Part shown: piece after piece, positions 5,736-12,582 of the stretch
Layout of the letters: the number at the start of each line of letters is the position of its first letter
How positions within the stretch are numbered: position 1 is the first letter of the stretch
Assembly: GCA_015711775.1 (NCBI GenBank)
Contig: JACVJB010000008.1
Location: 1 to 12,582, forward strand
DNA length: 12,582 bases
Direction: 5' to 3'
From: Actinomycetota bacterium
GTDB lineage: Bacteria > Actinomycetota > Humimicrobiia > Humimicrobiales > Humimicrobiaceae
The notes under the pieces: model-generated
Databases searched by the model: none
Seen by the model: only the letters and a program-made list of their open reading frames with translations
What the model was told of the DNA's origin: nothing
Translations under genes and position numbers: made by a program

Positions 5736-7244
5736 ATGAAAAAATATCTGATTGGGGTAGATGTCGGCACCACTTCGATAAAAACAATAATCTGTAATGC
5801 TTTAGAGTATAAAGTAATAGCTTCATCCAATTCTGCGCATCATCTTTTATCTCCACACCCCGGATGGGCAGAAGAAAATCCCGAAGACTGGTGGTCAGGA
5901 GTTAAATTGACAATTAAGGAGTGCTTGACAAAAACCGGAATAAATCCAAAAAATATTGCAGGCTTAGGAATTACAGGTATGTGCCCGGCATTTATTCTGC
6001 TTGATAAAAAAGGTAATGTATTAAGGCCTTCAATACAGCAGAATGATGCAAGGACATATAAACAAATAAATTATATGCGAAAAGCAATAAATGAAGATGA
6101 ATTCTTCAGTATCACTGGATGCGATATTAATCAACAAATGATAGGCCCTAAAATCCTTTGGGTCAGGGAAAATGAGCCGGAACTTTTTAATAAAACTGAT
6201 ATGATTCTTGGTTCCTGGGATTATATTATTTATAAACTGACAGGAAAATATTCTGTCGATCCTAATTGGGCGCTTGAAGGCGGCCTGTACGATATTAATC
6301 AGAAAAAATGGTCCGGCAAATTGCTTGAGATTGCAGGTGTAGACAGCAGCTATTTTCCCGATATTTACCAGCCCGCTGAAATAATTGGCAGAGTGAACCA
6401 GACTGCTGCAAAGGAACTTGGCCTTGAAACTGGAACTTTGGTAGTTGCATGCACAACTGACTCAATGACATCCACTTTTATGGCAGGAGTACAAAACGAG
6501 GGGGATTTGCTGCTGAAATTCGGCGGAGCCGGAGACATACTTTTCTCTATTGATAAACTTATAACTGACAAAAGACTATTTATTGATTATCATGTCATTG
6601 AGGGTAAATACATTTTAAACGGTTGTATGGCTTCAAGCGGATCTCTGCTTAAATGGTTTATACAGCAATCTTTTGATGAAAGTACCGTCAATTATGAAAA
6701 GCTTGATCTTATGGTTGAAAAAATAGAGGCCGGTTCGGAAGGTCTTGTGCTGCTGCCTTATTTTATCGGTGAAAAAACACCTATATTTGACGTACTTGCA
6801 AGAGGAGTTATTTTTGGTCTTACTCTGCACCACACCAGGTACCATATTTATCACGCGCTGCTTGAAGCTATAGGTTACGGCTTTTATCACCATATTGAAG
6901 TCTTCAGGGAGTTGGGATTTGAACCAAAAAGAATCATTGCAACAAATGGCGGAGCTTTGAGCAAGATTTGGGGCAGGATTATAAGCAACATAATTGGATA
7001 TCCCATTAACTACCTCAACGTAAATCCTGGTTCATCCATGGGAGCGGCATTTGTAGCTGGAATGGGCGCCGGTTGTTTTAAAGATTGGTCTGAGGCTAAA
7101 AACTTTACTGATATATCCGATACAATTTACCCTGATAAAAAAGCACATGAAAAATACAAAAAGTATTTTAATATATATAAAAAACTTTATTTAAGGTTAA
7201 AGGATGTTTTTGTAGAATTAAATGAAGCCATAGAAAAAGGGTAA
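5736..7244 (+). CDS. FGGY-family carbohydrate kinase (xylulokinase-like)
   Basis: This 502-residue protein phosphorylates a sugar, polyol or sugar acid with ATP. It has the two actin-like FGGY domains: the N-terminal phosphate-binding loop GVDVGTTSIK (7-16), HPGWAEENPEDWW (41-53), the substrate-contact region QQNDAR (101-106) and the likely catalytic base Asp242 in ACTTDSM. The ATP-binding parts are GGAGD (263-267) and TNGGALSKIWGRI in the C-terminal domain. Length is normal for the family (about 490-510). I chose the ATG at 5736 because AGGGAAAGG lies about eight bases upstream and the family begins MKKYLIGVD; an ATG at 5697 would add 13 unlike residues and overlap the promoter. The substrate is not deducible: xylulose, gluconate-like acids and others are all handled by close relatives. 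It is transcribed toward the SIS gene and has no partner on its own strand nearby. Confidence 0.93.
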   Translation: MKKYLIGVDVGTTSIKTIICNALEYKVIASSNSAHHLLSPHPGWAEENPEDWWSGVKLTIKECLTKTGINPKNIAGLGITGMCPAFILLDKKGNVLRPSIQQNDARTYKQINYMRKAINEDEFFSITGCDINQQMIGPKILWVRENEPELFNKTDMILGSWDYIIYKLTGKYSVDPNWALEGGLYDINQKKWSGKLLEIAGVDSSYFPDIYQPAEIIGRVNQTAAKELGLETGTLVVACTTDSMTSTFMAGVQNEGDLLLKFGGAGDILFSIDKLITDKRLFIDYHVIEGKYILNGCMASSGSLLKWFIQQSFDESTVNYEKLDLMVEKIEAGSEGLVLLPYFIGEKTPIFDVLARGVIFGLTLHHTRYHIYHALLEAIGYGFYHHIEVFRELGFEPKRIIATNGGALSKIWGRIISNIIGYPINYLNVNPGSSMGAAFVAGMGAGCFKDWSEAKNFTDISDTIYPDKKAHEKYKKYFNIYKKLYLRLKDVFVELNEAIEKG

Positions 7245-7271
7245 ATAACTTTTGTACAATTCAAATACAGA

Positions 7272-7311
7272 CACTTTGTTGTCAGTTTTATTACTACAGC
7301 GAATAATAAAA
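7272..7311. terminator. Weak, possibly two-way terminator between kinase and SIS genes
   Basis: In the 100-nt gap between two convergent genes there is an A/T-only repeat, TTTTATTA (7286-7293) with TAATAAAA (7304-7311), just after a short GACA/TGTC hairpin at about 7270-7283. Either could end transcription, but the stems are weak. Confidence 0.3.
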
Positions 7312-7344
7312 TACAGGTACAGATTATTTTTTAGCCTCTTTTCT

Positions 7345-7959
7345 TTAGCTGCTGCTTTTTAAAATTTCGCCCACAGCTCCTCCGGGATGTATAACTGCAA
7401 ACTGCTTTCTATTAAAACCTTTTTGCTTCATCATAAGCACCATAATAGCGTCAAAAACCGCAATCATGCATGTACTGCTTGAAGTGGCAATCATATTAAG
7501 AATATCAGCTTCCCTGTCTGTTTTTACTATTATTGCAAGATCTGCCTCTTTGGCAAAATCATTATCAATACTCTCGGTAACTGCAATGATCTTGACTTTT
7601 TTATGTTTCAACACAGGTATAGTTTCCAGCATTTCACGGGTTTTGCCTCCTTTTGAAAATGCTATTGCCAGATCGGTCGCCTGCACTGCGCCTAAACCTC
7701 CGTGCAGCCCTTCTTCAGATGTTAAAAAAAATGATGGTATTTCAATGCAGGAAAAGTTATGCGCGATTTTTCTGGCAATAATACTCGAATTGCCGGCGCC
7801 CATTAATATCACTTTACCTTTATTTTTTACGCACTCATTGACCATTTCAACTGCTTTTAATATTGAGTCAACATCCATTCTGTTTTTTAAATCAGAAAGG
7901 GCTTCGATTTCATCGTCAATGACTTTATGCAGTATTTTTTTGCTCTCTTCTTTGTTCAT
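7345..7959 (-). CDS. SIS-domain sugar-phosphate isomerase, KdsD/GutQ-like without CBS
   Basis: This 204-residue protein is a single SIS (sugar isomerase) domain. The phosphosugar loop is MGAGNSSIIARKIAHNF (53-69), the second Ser/Lys loop is SKGGKTREML (102-111), and the C-terminal HPGGAVGE (191-198) matches the HPGG(A)LG of arabinose-5-phosphate isomerases of the KdsD/GutQ group, in which that His is catalytic. It lacks the two CBS domains of E. coli KdsD; single-domain members are known. The likely job is aldose-ketose isomerisation of a phosphorylated pentose or hexose, in the cytosol. CAGGAGGT lies just before the ATG. It begins 37 nt after the M20 gene stop and is probably transcribed with it. 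No KDO genes are nearby, so a catabolic role is more likely than lipopolysaccharide synthesis (inference). Confidence 0.88.
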   Translation of the reverse strand: MNKEESKKILHKVIDDEIEALSDLKNRMDVDSILKAVEMVNECVKNKGKVILMGAGNSSIIARKIAHNFSCIEIPSFFLTSEEGLHGGLGAVQATDLAIAFSKGGKTREMLETIPVLKHKKVKIIAVTESIDNDFAKEADLAIIVKTDREADILNMIATSSSTCMIAVFDAIMVLMMKQKGFNRKQFAVIHPGGAVGEILKSSS

Positions 7960-7996
7960 TTAAACCTCCTGTAAAAAAATTTTTGCATTATAAAAA

Positions 7997-9331
7997 TCAA
8001 GCATTATTGCACCATCTGTAAGCAAAGACTGCATAGGTCTTTGCGCATTTAATCAGTTCCTCTATTGGTACAAACTCATTTGGTCCGTGTATAGACATAT
8101 TCAGGCCGCCCGGTCCAAAGACAATTGAACTTACACCTTTTTCCTGCAAAAAAGTACCGTCACAAACTGCTCTGAATGAAGAGTAAATGGGCTGCTGATT
8201 TAAAACATCTTTGTATGTTTCTTCTATTAGCCTGACTCCAGGGTGCTCCATGGGTGTTTTAAAAGGCCTCCAGTGCTGTATTGTAGGGTATATAAATTCC
8301 GGCGGGTTTGCGCTGAGCCATTCATCGGTTGCTGCAAGGTGCATAATCTTTTCTTTAATGCTCATAGCCACGTCTTCCTCTTTTAGCCAGTTCGGATACC
8401 ATACATTAAATATAATATTGGCATAACCGCTGACAGCTCCTATATACTGCCCTCCTGTAATCTGCGCAGGGGTAATTGTGAAAAACCCAAGTCCCTGATT
8501 ATCCATAGGTATGGGATATCCGCCGCTGTTTGTGGTGGCAGTTTTCCATTTGTGTGAGTTTTCCCATTCAATCTTTTGCATCAACATGATAAATGCTATT
8601 TCTTTATCTATCGCATCCACACCAATTTCATAACCTGAAGGAATGCCAAATCTCTGGGGAAAAAGCACCTGGTTCCTTGCAGCGCAGTGAGCCTCTTTTC
8701 CCAAAATTTTAAGCTCAAAAAGAAAATTGCCGCTACTTTCTATATGAATTTCACAATTTGAAGGCTCCCCAATAACTGCAAAAGCTGGCTTATAACCCCT
8801 CTCCAGGGCAAGCGCAGTGCCGATAGTCTGGCCCTCCTGCGATTCTTCTCCAACTGCAGACATCACATACAAATCATTTTTTAAATTAACTTTTAAATCT
8901 TTTAAAATCTTTGCTGCAAGCACCATGGAGGCAAGCCCTCCTTTACAGTCACTCGTGCCTCTGCCATAAACTTTGCCATCCCTTACAGTGGCCTTGTATG
9001 GATCACTTTTCCATTTTTTTAACTCTATGTCTTTTACAGGTACAACATCAGCATGAGCATTCAACATCAGCGGGCTTTTGCTGGATGATCCCTCTATTAC
9101 ACCTAATACATTGGGTCTGTGACCATCATTTTTTGCAGATATTTTCTCCACTCTGCTGAATCCTGATTTTAGCATATCATCATAAATGAAGTTCTGCAGT
9201 TCTGTCTCCCTGCCTGTATCCGGAACGCCTTCGTTTTCTGAAGGAAAACTTACAAGATTTCCAAGATATTCCAGTAATTCATTTTTTCTTTCCTCAACCT
9301 GGTCTATTATCTGTTTTTCAATTTCTTTCAT
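7997..9331 (-). CDS. M20-family zinc metallopeptidase/deacylase (ArgE/DapE-like)
   Basis: This 444-residue cytosolic enzyme hydrolyses an amide or peptide bond using two zinc ions. The family's residues are all visible: His93 and Asp95 in NAHADVVPV, bridging Asp128 in GRGTSDCKGG, catalytic base Glu162 and ligand Glu163 in GEESQEG, Glu189 in IGEPSNCEIH, and the last ligand His415 in SIHGPNEFV. A dimerisation (lid) domain lies between about 200 and 320. Substrates of this broad family include N-acetylornithine, succinyl-diaminopimelate, carnosine-like dipeptides and N-acyl sugars; the sequence alone does not choose. AAGAGGTG precedes the ATG. It is the first gene of a two-gene unit with the SIS isomerase, divergent from the amidase gene. 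It ends in TGA, with a TAA three codons later. Confidence 0.93.
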   Translation of the reverse strand: MKEIEKQIIDQVEERKNELLEYLGNLVSFPSENEGVPDTGRETELQNFIYDDMLKSGFSRVEKISAKNDGHRPNVLGVIEGSSSKSPLMLNAHADVVPVKDIELKKWKSDPYKATVRDGKVYGRGTSDCKGGLASMVLAAKILKDLKVNLKNDLYVMSAVGEESQEGQTIGTALALERGYKPAFAVIGEPSNCEIHIESSGNFLFELKILGKEAHCAARNQVLFPQRFGIPSGYEIGVDAIDKEIAFIMLMQKIEWENSHKWKTATTNSGGYPIPMDNQGLGFFTITPAQITGGQYIGAVSGYANIIFNVWYPNWLKEEDVAMSIKEKIMHLAATDEWLSANPPEFIYPTIQHWRPFKTPMEHPGVRLIEETYKDVLNQQPIYSSFRAVCDGTFLQEKGVSSIVFGPGGLNMSIHGPNEFVPIEELIKCAKTYAVFAYRWCNNA

Positions 9332-9450
9332 ATAACACCTCTTAAAATAAAAGTGGTAAATGGAGCTTAGACACTTCCGGAAACCGTTTTATTAAGACAT
9401 AGAAGGAATGGAATCTGCATAATTTTCTATCAAGTCTAACGGTTATTTCT

Positions 9451-9479
9451 ATTGTAATCAAAACAAAAAAACAAAACAA
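9451..9479 (-). promoter_or_regulatory. Probable promoter of the M20-SIS unit
   Basis: On the minus strand TTGTTT (9474-9479) and TACAAT (9451-9456) are exactly 17 nt apart. Transcription would start near 9444, giving a leader of about 113 nt. The rest of the 291-nt divergent gap (9332-9622) is AT-rich. It must also carry the promoter for the plus-strand amidase run, but no clear hexamer pair was found for it; a repeat TGTAA/TTACA near 9555-9575 could be a regulator site. Confidence 0.4.
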
Positions 9480-9622
9480 CATATAATTATGCGGTTTACA
9501 GAAAATATAAAATAATTAATTTTAGATAAACTTATTTGTGGTAAAATTAATACCTGTAAGTTTATTTTTTACAAGATTTATAGCTAAAATAATATCTAAA
9601 AACATTGAACATGTAGATTCAA

Positions 9623-10540
9623 ATGAAGCATATAATTAATAAAGATAAGTATAATTTTTTGTTTTCAAAATCAATTGAACCTGCAGCTTTTGCAAATGCT
9701 AAAGATGATGTAGTTTTTCATACAAGAGATGCCCATAACGAAACAGTCCCTTCAGGAAGAGACGTTGTTTTCCCAGATATGGAGCTTAAAGACTGCAATC
9801 CTGTTACGGGTCCGGTATTTATTAAAAACGCTATGCCTGGCGATATTCTTGCAGTTGAGATTAAAAAAATCAAATTGGCTCCGCAGGGTTTTGTGCCCTC
9901 AAGAAAAGATATGGGCATTATCCATGGCATACCACCTGGAAATCTGGCGAGAAATCTGAATATAAGCAATAATTTAATAGACTTTTCTGAAGAAATAAAA
10001 ATTCCCGTTCGATCCATGGTCGGCACAATCGGAGTTGCGCCGCCGGCAGATGCAATATACAGCTCAATGATAGGTGTACATGGCGGAAACATGGATAATA
10101 ATGATGTCAGGGCAGGCTCTATAGTTTATTTTCCTGTTTTTGCTGAAGGCGCCCTGCTTTCCATGGGAGATGTCCATGCAAGCATGGGGGACGGGGAACT
10201 TACTTCAGGCGGAATAGATATAGGCGCAGAAGTCTCGGTTGCTGTAGATATTATTAAAAATAAAACCATTAAAAGGCCGCTTATTGAAACAGATGATTTT
10301 ATTATTGTTACAAGCAATGCAATGGATTTTTATGAAGCCAACAGAATAGCTGTGAGAGAAATGATGGACCTGCTTTGCAAAATTTATGAAATCAGTAAAG
10401 TCGAGGCATACTGGCTTATCAGCATCTGCGGCGATTTAAAAATTTCTCAGGCTTTTGATTGTGAGATAGGGCTGTCTTTAAGGCTTTCAATTCCAAAACT
10501 TGGGAGACTAAAGGGTAACAAGGTTTTTAAATATTTATAA
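9623..10540 (+). CDS. Acetamidase/formamidase-family hydrolase
   Basis: This 305-residue protein belongs to the FmdA/AmdA family, zinc-dependent enzymes that release ammonia from formamide, acetamide or other small amides. Family signatures in order are HNETVPSG (38-45), NPVTGPVFIKNAMPGD (59-74), the central GVHGGNMDNN (151-160) and GDVHASMGDGE (182-192), with TSNAMDFYEANRIA in the C-terminal part. Length matches the short bacterial form (about 300) rather than the fungal or actinobacterial form of about 400. No signal peptide is seen. The ribosome-binding site is weak. The M55 peptidase gene starts only 16 nt downstream, so the two are almost certainly co-transcribed. True substrates of most family members are unknown, so the name should not be read as proof of acetamide use. 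Confidence 0.9.
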   Translation: MKHIINKDKYNFLFSKSIEPAAFANAKDDVVFHTRDAHNETVPSGRDVVFPDMELKDCNPVTGPVFIKNAMPGDILAVEIKKIKLAPQGFVPSRKDMGIIHGIPPGNLARNLNISNNLIDFSEEIKIPVRSMVGTIGVAPPADAIYSSMIGVHGGNMDNNDVRAGSIVYFPVFAEGALLSMGDVHASMGDGELTSGGIDIGAEVSVAVDIIKNKTIKRPLIETDDFIIVTSNAMDFYEANRIAVREMMDLLCKIYEISKVEAYWLISICGDLKISQAFDCEIGLSLRLSIPKLGRLKGNKVFKYL

Positions 10541-10556
10541 AGGCGGTGCAGTTCTT

Positions 10557-11393
10557 GTGACTATTGGAAAAGATAAAAAGAGATACTTAATCCATTGCGA
10601 TCTTGAAGGCGTAAGCGGAATTGTAAATTATGACCAGGTAAATCCTTCAAAGCCATTGTATGAACAGGGTAGAAAAATTTTTAATGAAGAACTTTTAAGC
10701 CTGGTAAAAGGGTTGCACGAATCTGGCGCTGATGAGATATACGCGTATGACCACCATTACTTTGGTACAAATATTGATATTTTCAAAATGCCCCGGTATG
10801 TGAAAATTATATGCGGGAAACCTTTATATAAATATAACTGGATTGGCAATAAGGATGAATCATTTACAGGAGTTATACTGCTGGGCCTCCATTCCAAAGC
10901 AGGCACGCCCGACGGCTTGCTTGCGCATTCATATGAACATGATATAAAAGACATCAGAATAAATAACTGCTCGGTAGGCGAAATAGGCATGGAGGCTGCG
11001 ATTGCGGGCGACTTTGGTACACCTCTGATTTTAATAACTGGAGATTCAAATGGAGTTGAAGAAGCCGGAGAAATGATAAAAAATATTGAAAGCGTTACAG
11101 TTAAGCGTTCGCTGTCAAAAACAGGGGCAATTTGCTATCCGCTAGAATATACAATTTCAAAAATATATAATGCTGCAAAAAAAATTGTAAAAAATCCGCC
11201 GGATGTCGACCCTGTTAAATTTGAGCCGCCTGTATTGCTTGAGGTAGAACTATATAATACAGATTTTCTTGATAAAATGAGAAAAAAATTTGGAGATTGT
11301 TTTGAAAAAAACAGCAATGTTATTAAGATAATAAAAAATAGCGTACTTGACGCATGGTCTGATTATATATTAAAAAAACTGTCTGTGATTTAG
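10557..11393 (+). CDS. M55-family D-aminopeptidase (DppA-like)
   Basis: This 278-residue zinc aminopeptidase is related to Bacillus subtilis DppA, which removes D-amino acids from short peptides. The DppA zinc and catalytic residues all align with near-constant spacing: Asp15 and Glu17 in HCDLEGVSG, His67 in YDHHYFGTN, His112 in LLGLHSKAG, the nucleophile-equivalent His124 in LLAHSYEHD, and Glu142 in SVGEIGMEA; ITGDSNGVEE follows as usual. The start is GTG at 10557, with AAGGCGGTG about eight bases upstream; no ATG lies in a suitable position. It ends in TAG. It forms a tight pair with the upstream amidase and precedes the isomerase gene by 71 nt. The protein is probably cytosolic and decameric, as DppA is. 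The substrate may be a D-amino-acid or other amide released from a peptide-like compound (inference). Confidence 0.92.
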   Translation: MTIGKDKKRYLIHCDLEGVSGIVNYDQVNPSKPLYEQGRKIFNEELLSLVKGLHESGADEIYAYDHHYFGTNIDIFKMPRYVKIICGKPLYKYNWIGNKDESFTGVILLGLHSKAGTPDGLLAHSYEHDIKDIRINNCSVGEIGMEAAIAGDFGTPLILITGDSNGVEEAGEMIKNIESVTVKRSLSKTGAICYPLEYTISKIYNAAKKIVKNPPDVDPVKFEPPVLLEVELYNTDFLDKMRKKFGDCFEKNSNVIKIIKNSVLDAWSDYILKKLSVI

Positions 11394-11464
11394 ACTTTCT
11401 ATGGAAAAGACTTGATAATATTTTGTACTTCTAATTTGAATGTCTTGTAAGAAAAGATTTTTTT

Positions 11465-12367
11465 ATGAAAGAAAATTTAAAAGATTATGCTAAAATCGGC
11501 CTGGTTTATCACCTTCTGTATCCGGATTGCGCAGAAGATCCGCTGTATCATATAAAAACTTTGACTGAATTTATAAATATTTATGATATTGAAACATTTG
11601 ACACTATAATGCCGTTTAACCGCAAATACAGAAAACAGCTTGAGCCTATTTTAAAGAATTGCGGTAAAGAAATAGTTTTTAATAATCACCTTTCTCTGCT
11701 TAAAAAGATAGATATTTCTTCTGACTCTTATGTGGATTATGAAATTGCCCTGTTGGTTTTTAAGGACCAGATTAGCGTTGCAGGAAGTATTGGAGCAAAG
11801 GGATATCTTTTCACTTCAGGAAGTAATGTTGATAAAAAGCGCAGAAAGGCTGCAATTAAAAAATTCAAAGATTTCTGCAGATGGTTCTGCAGCAGGCTTT
11901 CAAAATATAGGATTGTCGCAATGATAGAACCTTTTGATACTGATGTAGACAAAAAGTTTTTAATTGGCCCCACTGAAGAATGCGCTGAGGTAATCGATTC
12001 TCTTGGAATTGAGAATCTTGGCATAGAACTTGATTTTGCCCATGTGCCTCTGCTCAGAGAGAGTTTTTATGGTGCTGTAAAAAATACGCATAAATTCCTT
12101 AAAAGAGTGCATCTTGGCAATTGCGTACTTAAAAATTCTGACAGCAAATGGTATGGAGACAAGCATCCTCCAATAGGAATTGAGGGTGGGGAAATAAATA
12201 CAGAAGAAGTTGCCGGGATATTGTCTGCGCTTTTAAAATTCGGTTATCTGAATAAAAAGACCCGTAATCCGCTTGTACTTGAAATAAGACCATTTGACAA
12301 TATGAGCCAGGCGGAAAGCGTTGCCGATAATTTAAAAAAAATTGAGCAGGCCTGGCAAATGATTTAA
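11465..12367 (+). CDS. Sugar-phosphate isomerase/epimerase, xylose-isomerase-like TIM barrel
   Basis: This 300-residue protein fits the xylose-isomerase-like (AP endonuclease 2 superfamily) TIM barrel. The four expected metal-site regions are present: Glu155 in MIEPFD, Asp190 and His193 in ELDFAHV, His216 in RVHLGN and Glu273 in VLEIRPF. Such proteins isomerise or epimerise ketoses, inosose or hydroxypyruvate; the particular substrate cannot be read here. The N-terminal strand (AKIGLVYHLLYP) and the HPPIGIEGGEI segment (234-244), where family members carry the GxG loop before the last strands, support a complete protein. The start has only a moderate ribosome-binding site (AAGAAAAG). It follows the M55 gene by 71 nt and precedes a short-chain dehydrogenase, an isomerase-plus-dehydrogenase pairing common in sugar and polyol catabolic loci. 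Confidence 0.88.
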   Translation: MKENLKDYAKIGLVYHLLYPDCAEDPLYHIKTLTEFINIYDIETFDTIMPFNRKYRKQLEPILKNCGKEIVFNNHLSLLKKIDISSDSYVDYEIALLVFKDQISVAGSIGAKGYLFTSGSNVDKKRRKAAIKKFKDFCRWFCSRLSKYRIVAMIEPFDTDVDKKFLIGPTEECAEVIDSLGIENLGIELDFAHVPLLRESFYGAVKNTHKFLKRVHLGNCVLKNSDSKWYGDKHPPIGIEGGEINTEEVAGILSALLKFGYLNKKTRNPLVLEIRPFDNMSQAESVADNLKKIEQAWQMI

Positions 12368-12525
12368 TTTTTAACGGGTCCGCACTACTTGATTCTTTAA
12401 ATATAATATAATAACATAAAATAGTTATTTACTGAGCTTTATTTTGTTACAACATCTTTATTGAATGCTTTTATATAAGCGGCACTTTTATTTTACTGTA
12501 AATCACATACTATGGAGGGATTATA

Positions 12526-12582
12526 ATGACCGAATTTAGTGGTTTTGATAAAACTTTCAGTCTTGCAGGCAAAGTTGCGCTC
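12526..12582 (+). CDS. Short-chain dehydrogenase/reductase, N-terminal fragment (runs off window)
   Basis: Nineteen codons are visible from an ATG preceded by a strong ribosome-binding site (GGAGGG, 8 nt upstream). The translation MTEFSGFDKTFSLAGKVAL is the classic lead-in to the Rossmann strand of SDR enzymes (F-x-L-x-GKVALVTG), so an NAD(P)-dependent sugar or polyol dehydrogenase is likely. The nucleotide-binding glycine motif itself lies past the window edge. The 158-nt gap before it is AT-rich and could hold a promoter, but none is clear. Confidence 0.7.
   Translation, partial: MTEFSGFDKTFSLAGKVAL

Noticed and set aside
7466..7963. Long plus-strand open frame opposite the SIS gene
   Set aside because: It is a shadow of the SIS coding sequence; the minus-strand protein has all SIS motifs and a good ribosome-binding site.
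8911..9159. Plus-strand open frame rich in His, Leu and Cys
   Set aside because: It is antisense to the M20 gene around its metal-binding motifs, with no independent support.
1..12582. tRNA genes, CRISPR arrays, insertion sequences or prophage genes
   Set aside because: I looked on both strands and saw no cloverleaf with CCA-proximal signatures, no regularly spaced repeats, and no transposase, integrase or phage protein motifs.

Overview
The window comes from an AT-rich bacterial genome whose gene set suggests a fermentative, probably anaerobic organism. It has a small single-cluster ferredoxin, a malic enzyme, sugar-kinase and sugar-isomerase genes, and an OLE RNA with its partner protein, a pair known mainly from anaerobic or extremophilic Firmicutes. 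The phylum cannot be fixed from these genes alone. TGA is used as a normal stop: it ends the flavin reductase and M20 peptidase genes at the expected family lengths.

Left part (1-4480), minus strand. Read in the direction of transcription, a promoter near 4435-4461 is followed by a roughly 570-600 nt structured RNA that I identify as OLE (Ornate Large Extremophilic) RNA. Next comes the gene for the OLE-associated membrane protein OapA, then a PAS-GGDEF-HD-GYP cyclic-di-GMP signalling protein, then a malic enzyme with its own promoter. The oapA frame is broken by one TGA at codon 42, so a naive call gives only a 116-residue hypothetical protein. The HD-GYP domain has lost several metal ligands while its GGDEF half looks intact. 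Positions 1-266 hold no recognisable gene but contain a compact, GC-richer segment.

Middle (4480-7340). A Thermotoga-type ferredoxin on the plus strand converges on a flavin-reductase-like protein, with a strong hairpin terminator between them. Divergent from the flavin reductase is an FGGY-family sugar kinase, preceded by a promoter overlapped by a perfect inverted repeat.

Right part (7340-12582). A minus-strand pair (M20 metallopeptidase/deacylase, then a CBS-less SIS sugar-phosphate isomerase) is divergent from a plus-strand run: acetamidase/formamidase-family hydrolase, M55 D-aminopeptidase, a xylose-isomerase-like TIM-barrel isomerase/epimerase, and the first 19 codons of a short-chain dehydrogenase. 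With the FGGY kinase, these genes look like a catabolic locus that cleaves amide or peptide bonds and channels a sugar or polyol derivative through oxidation, isomerisation and phosphorylation. The substrate is unknown, and no transporter or regulator gene lies in the window.
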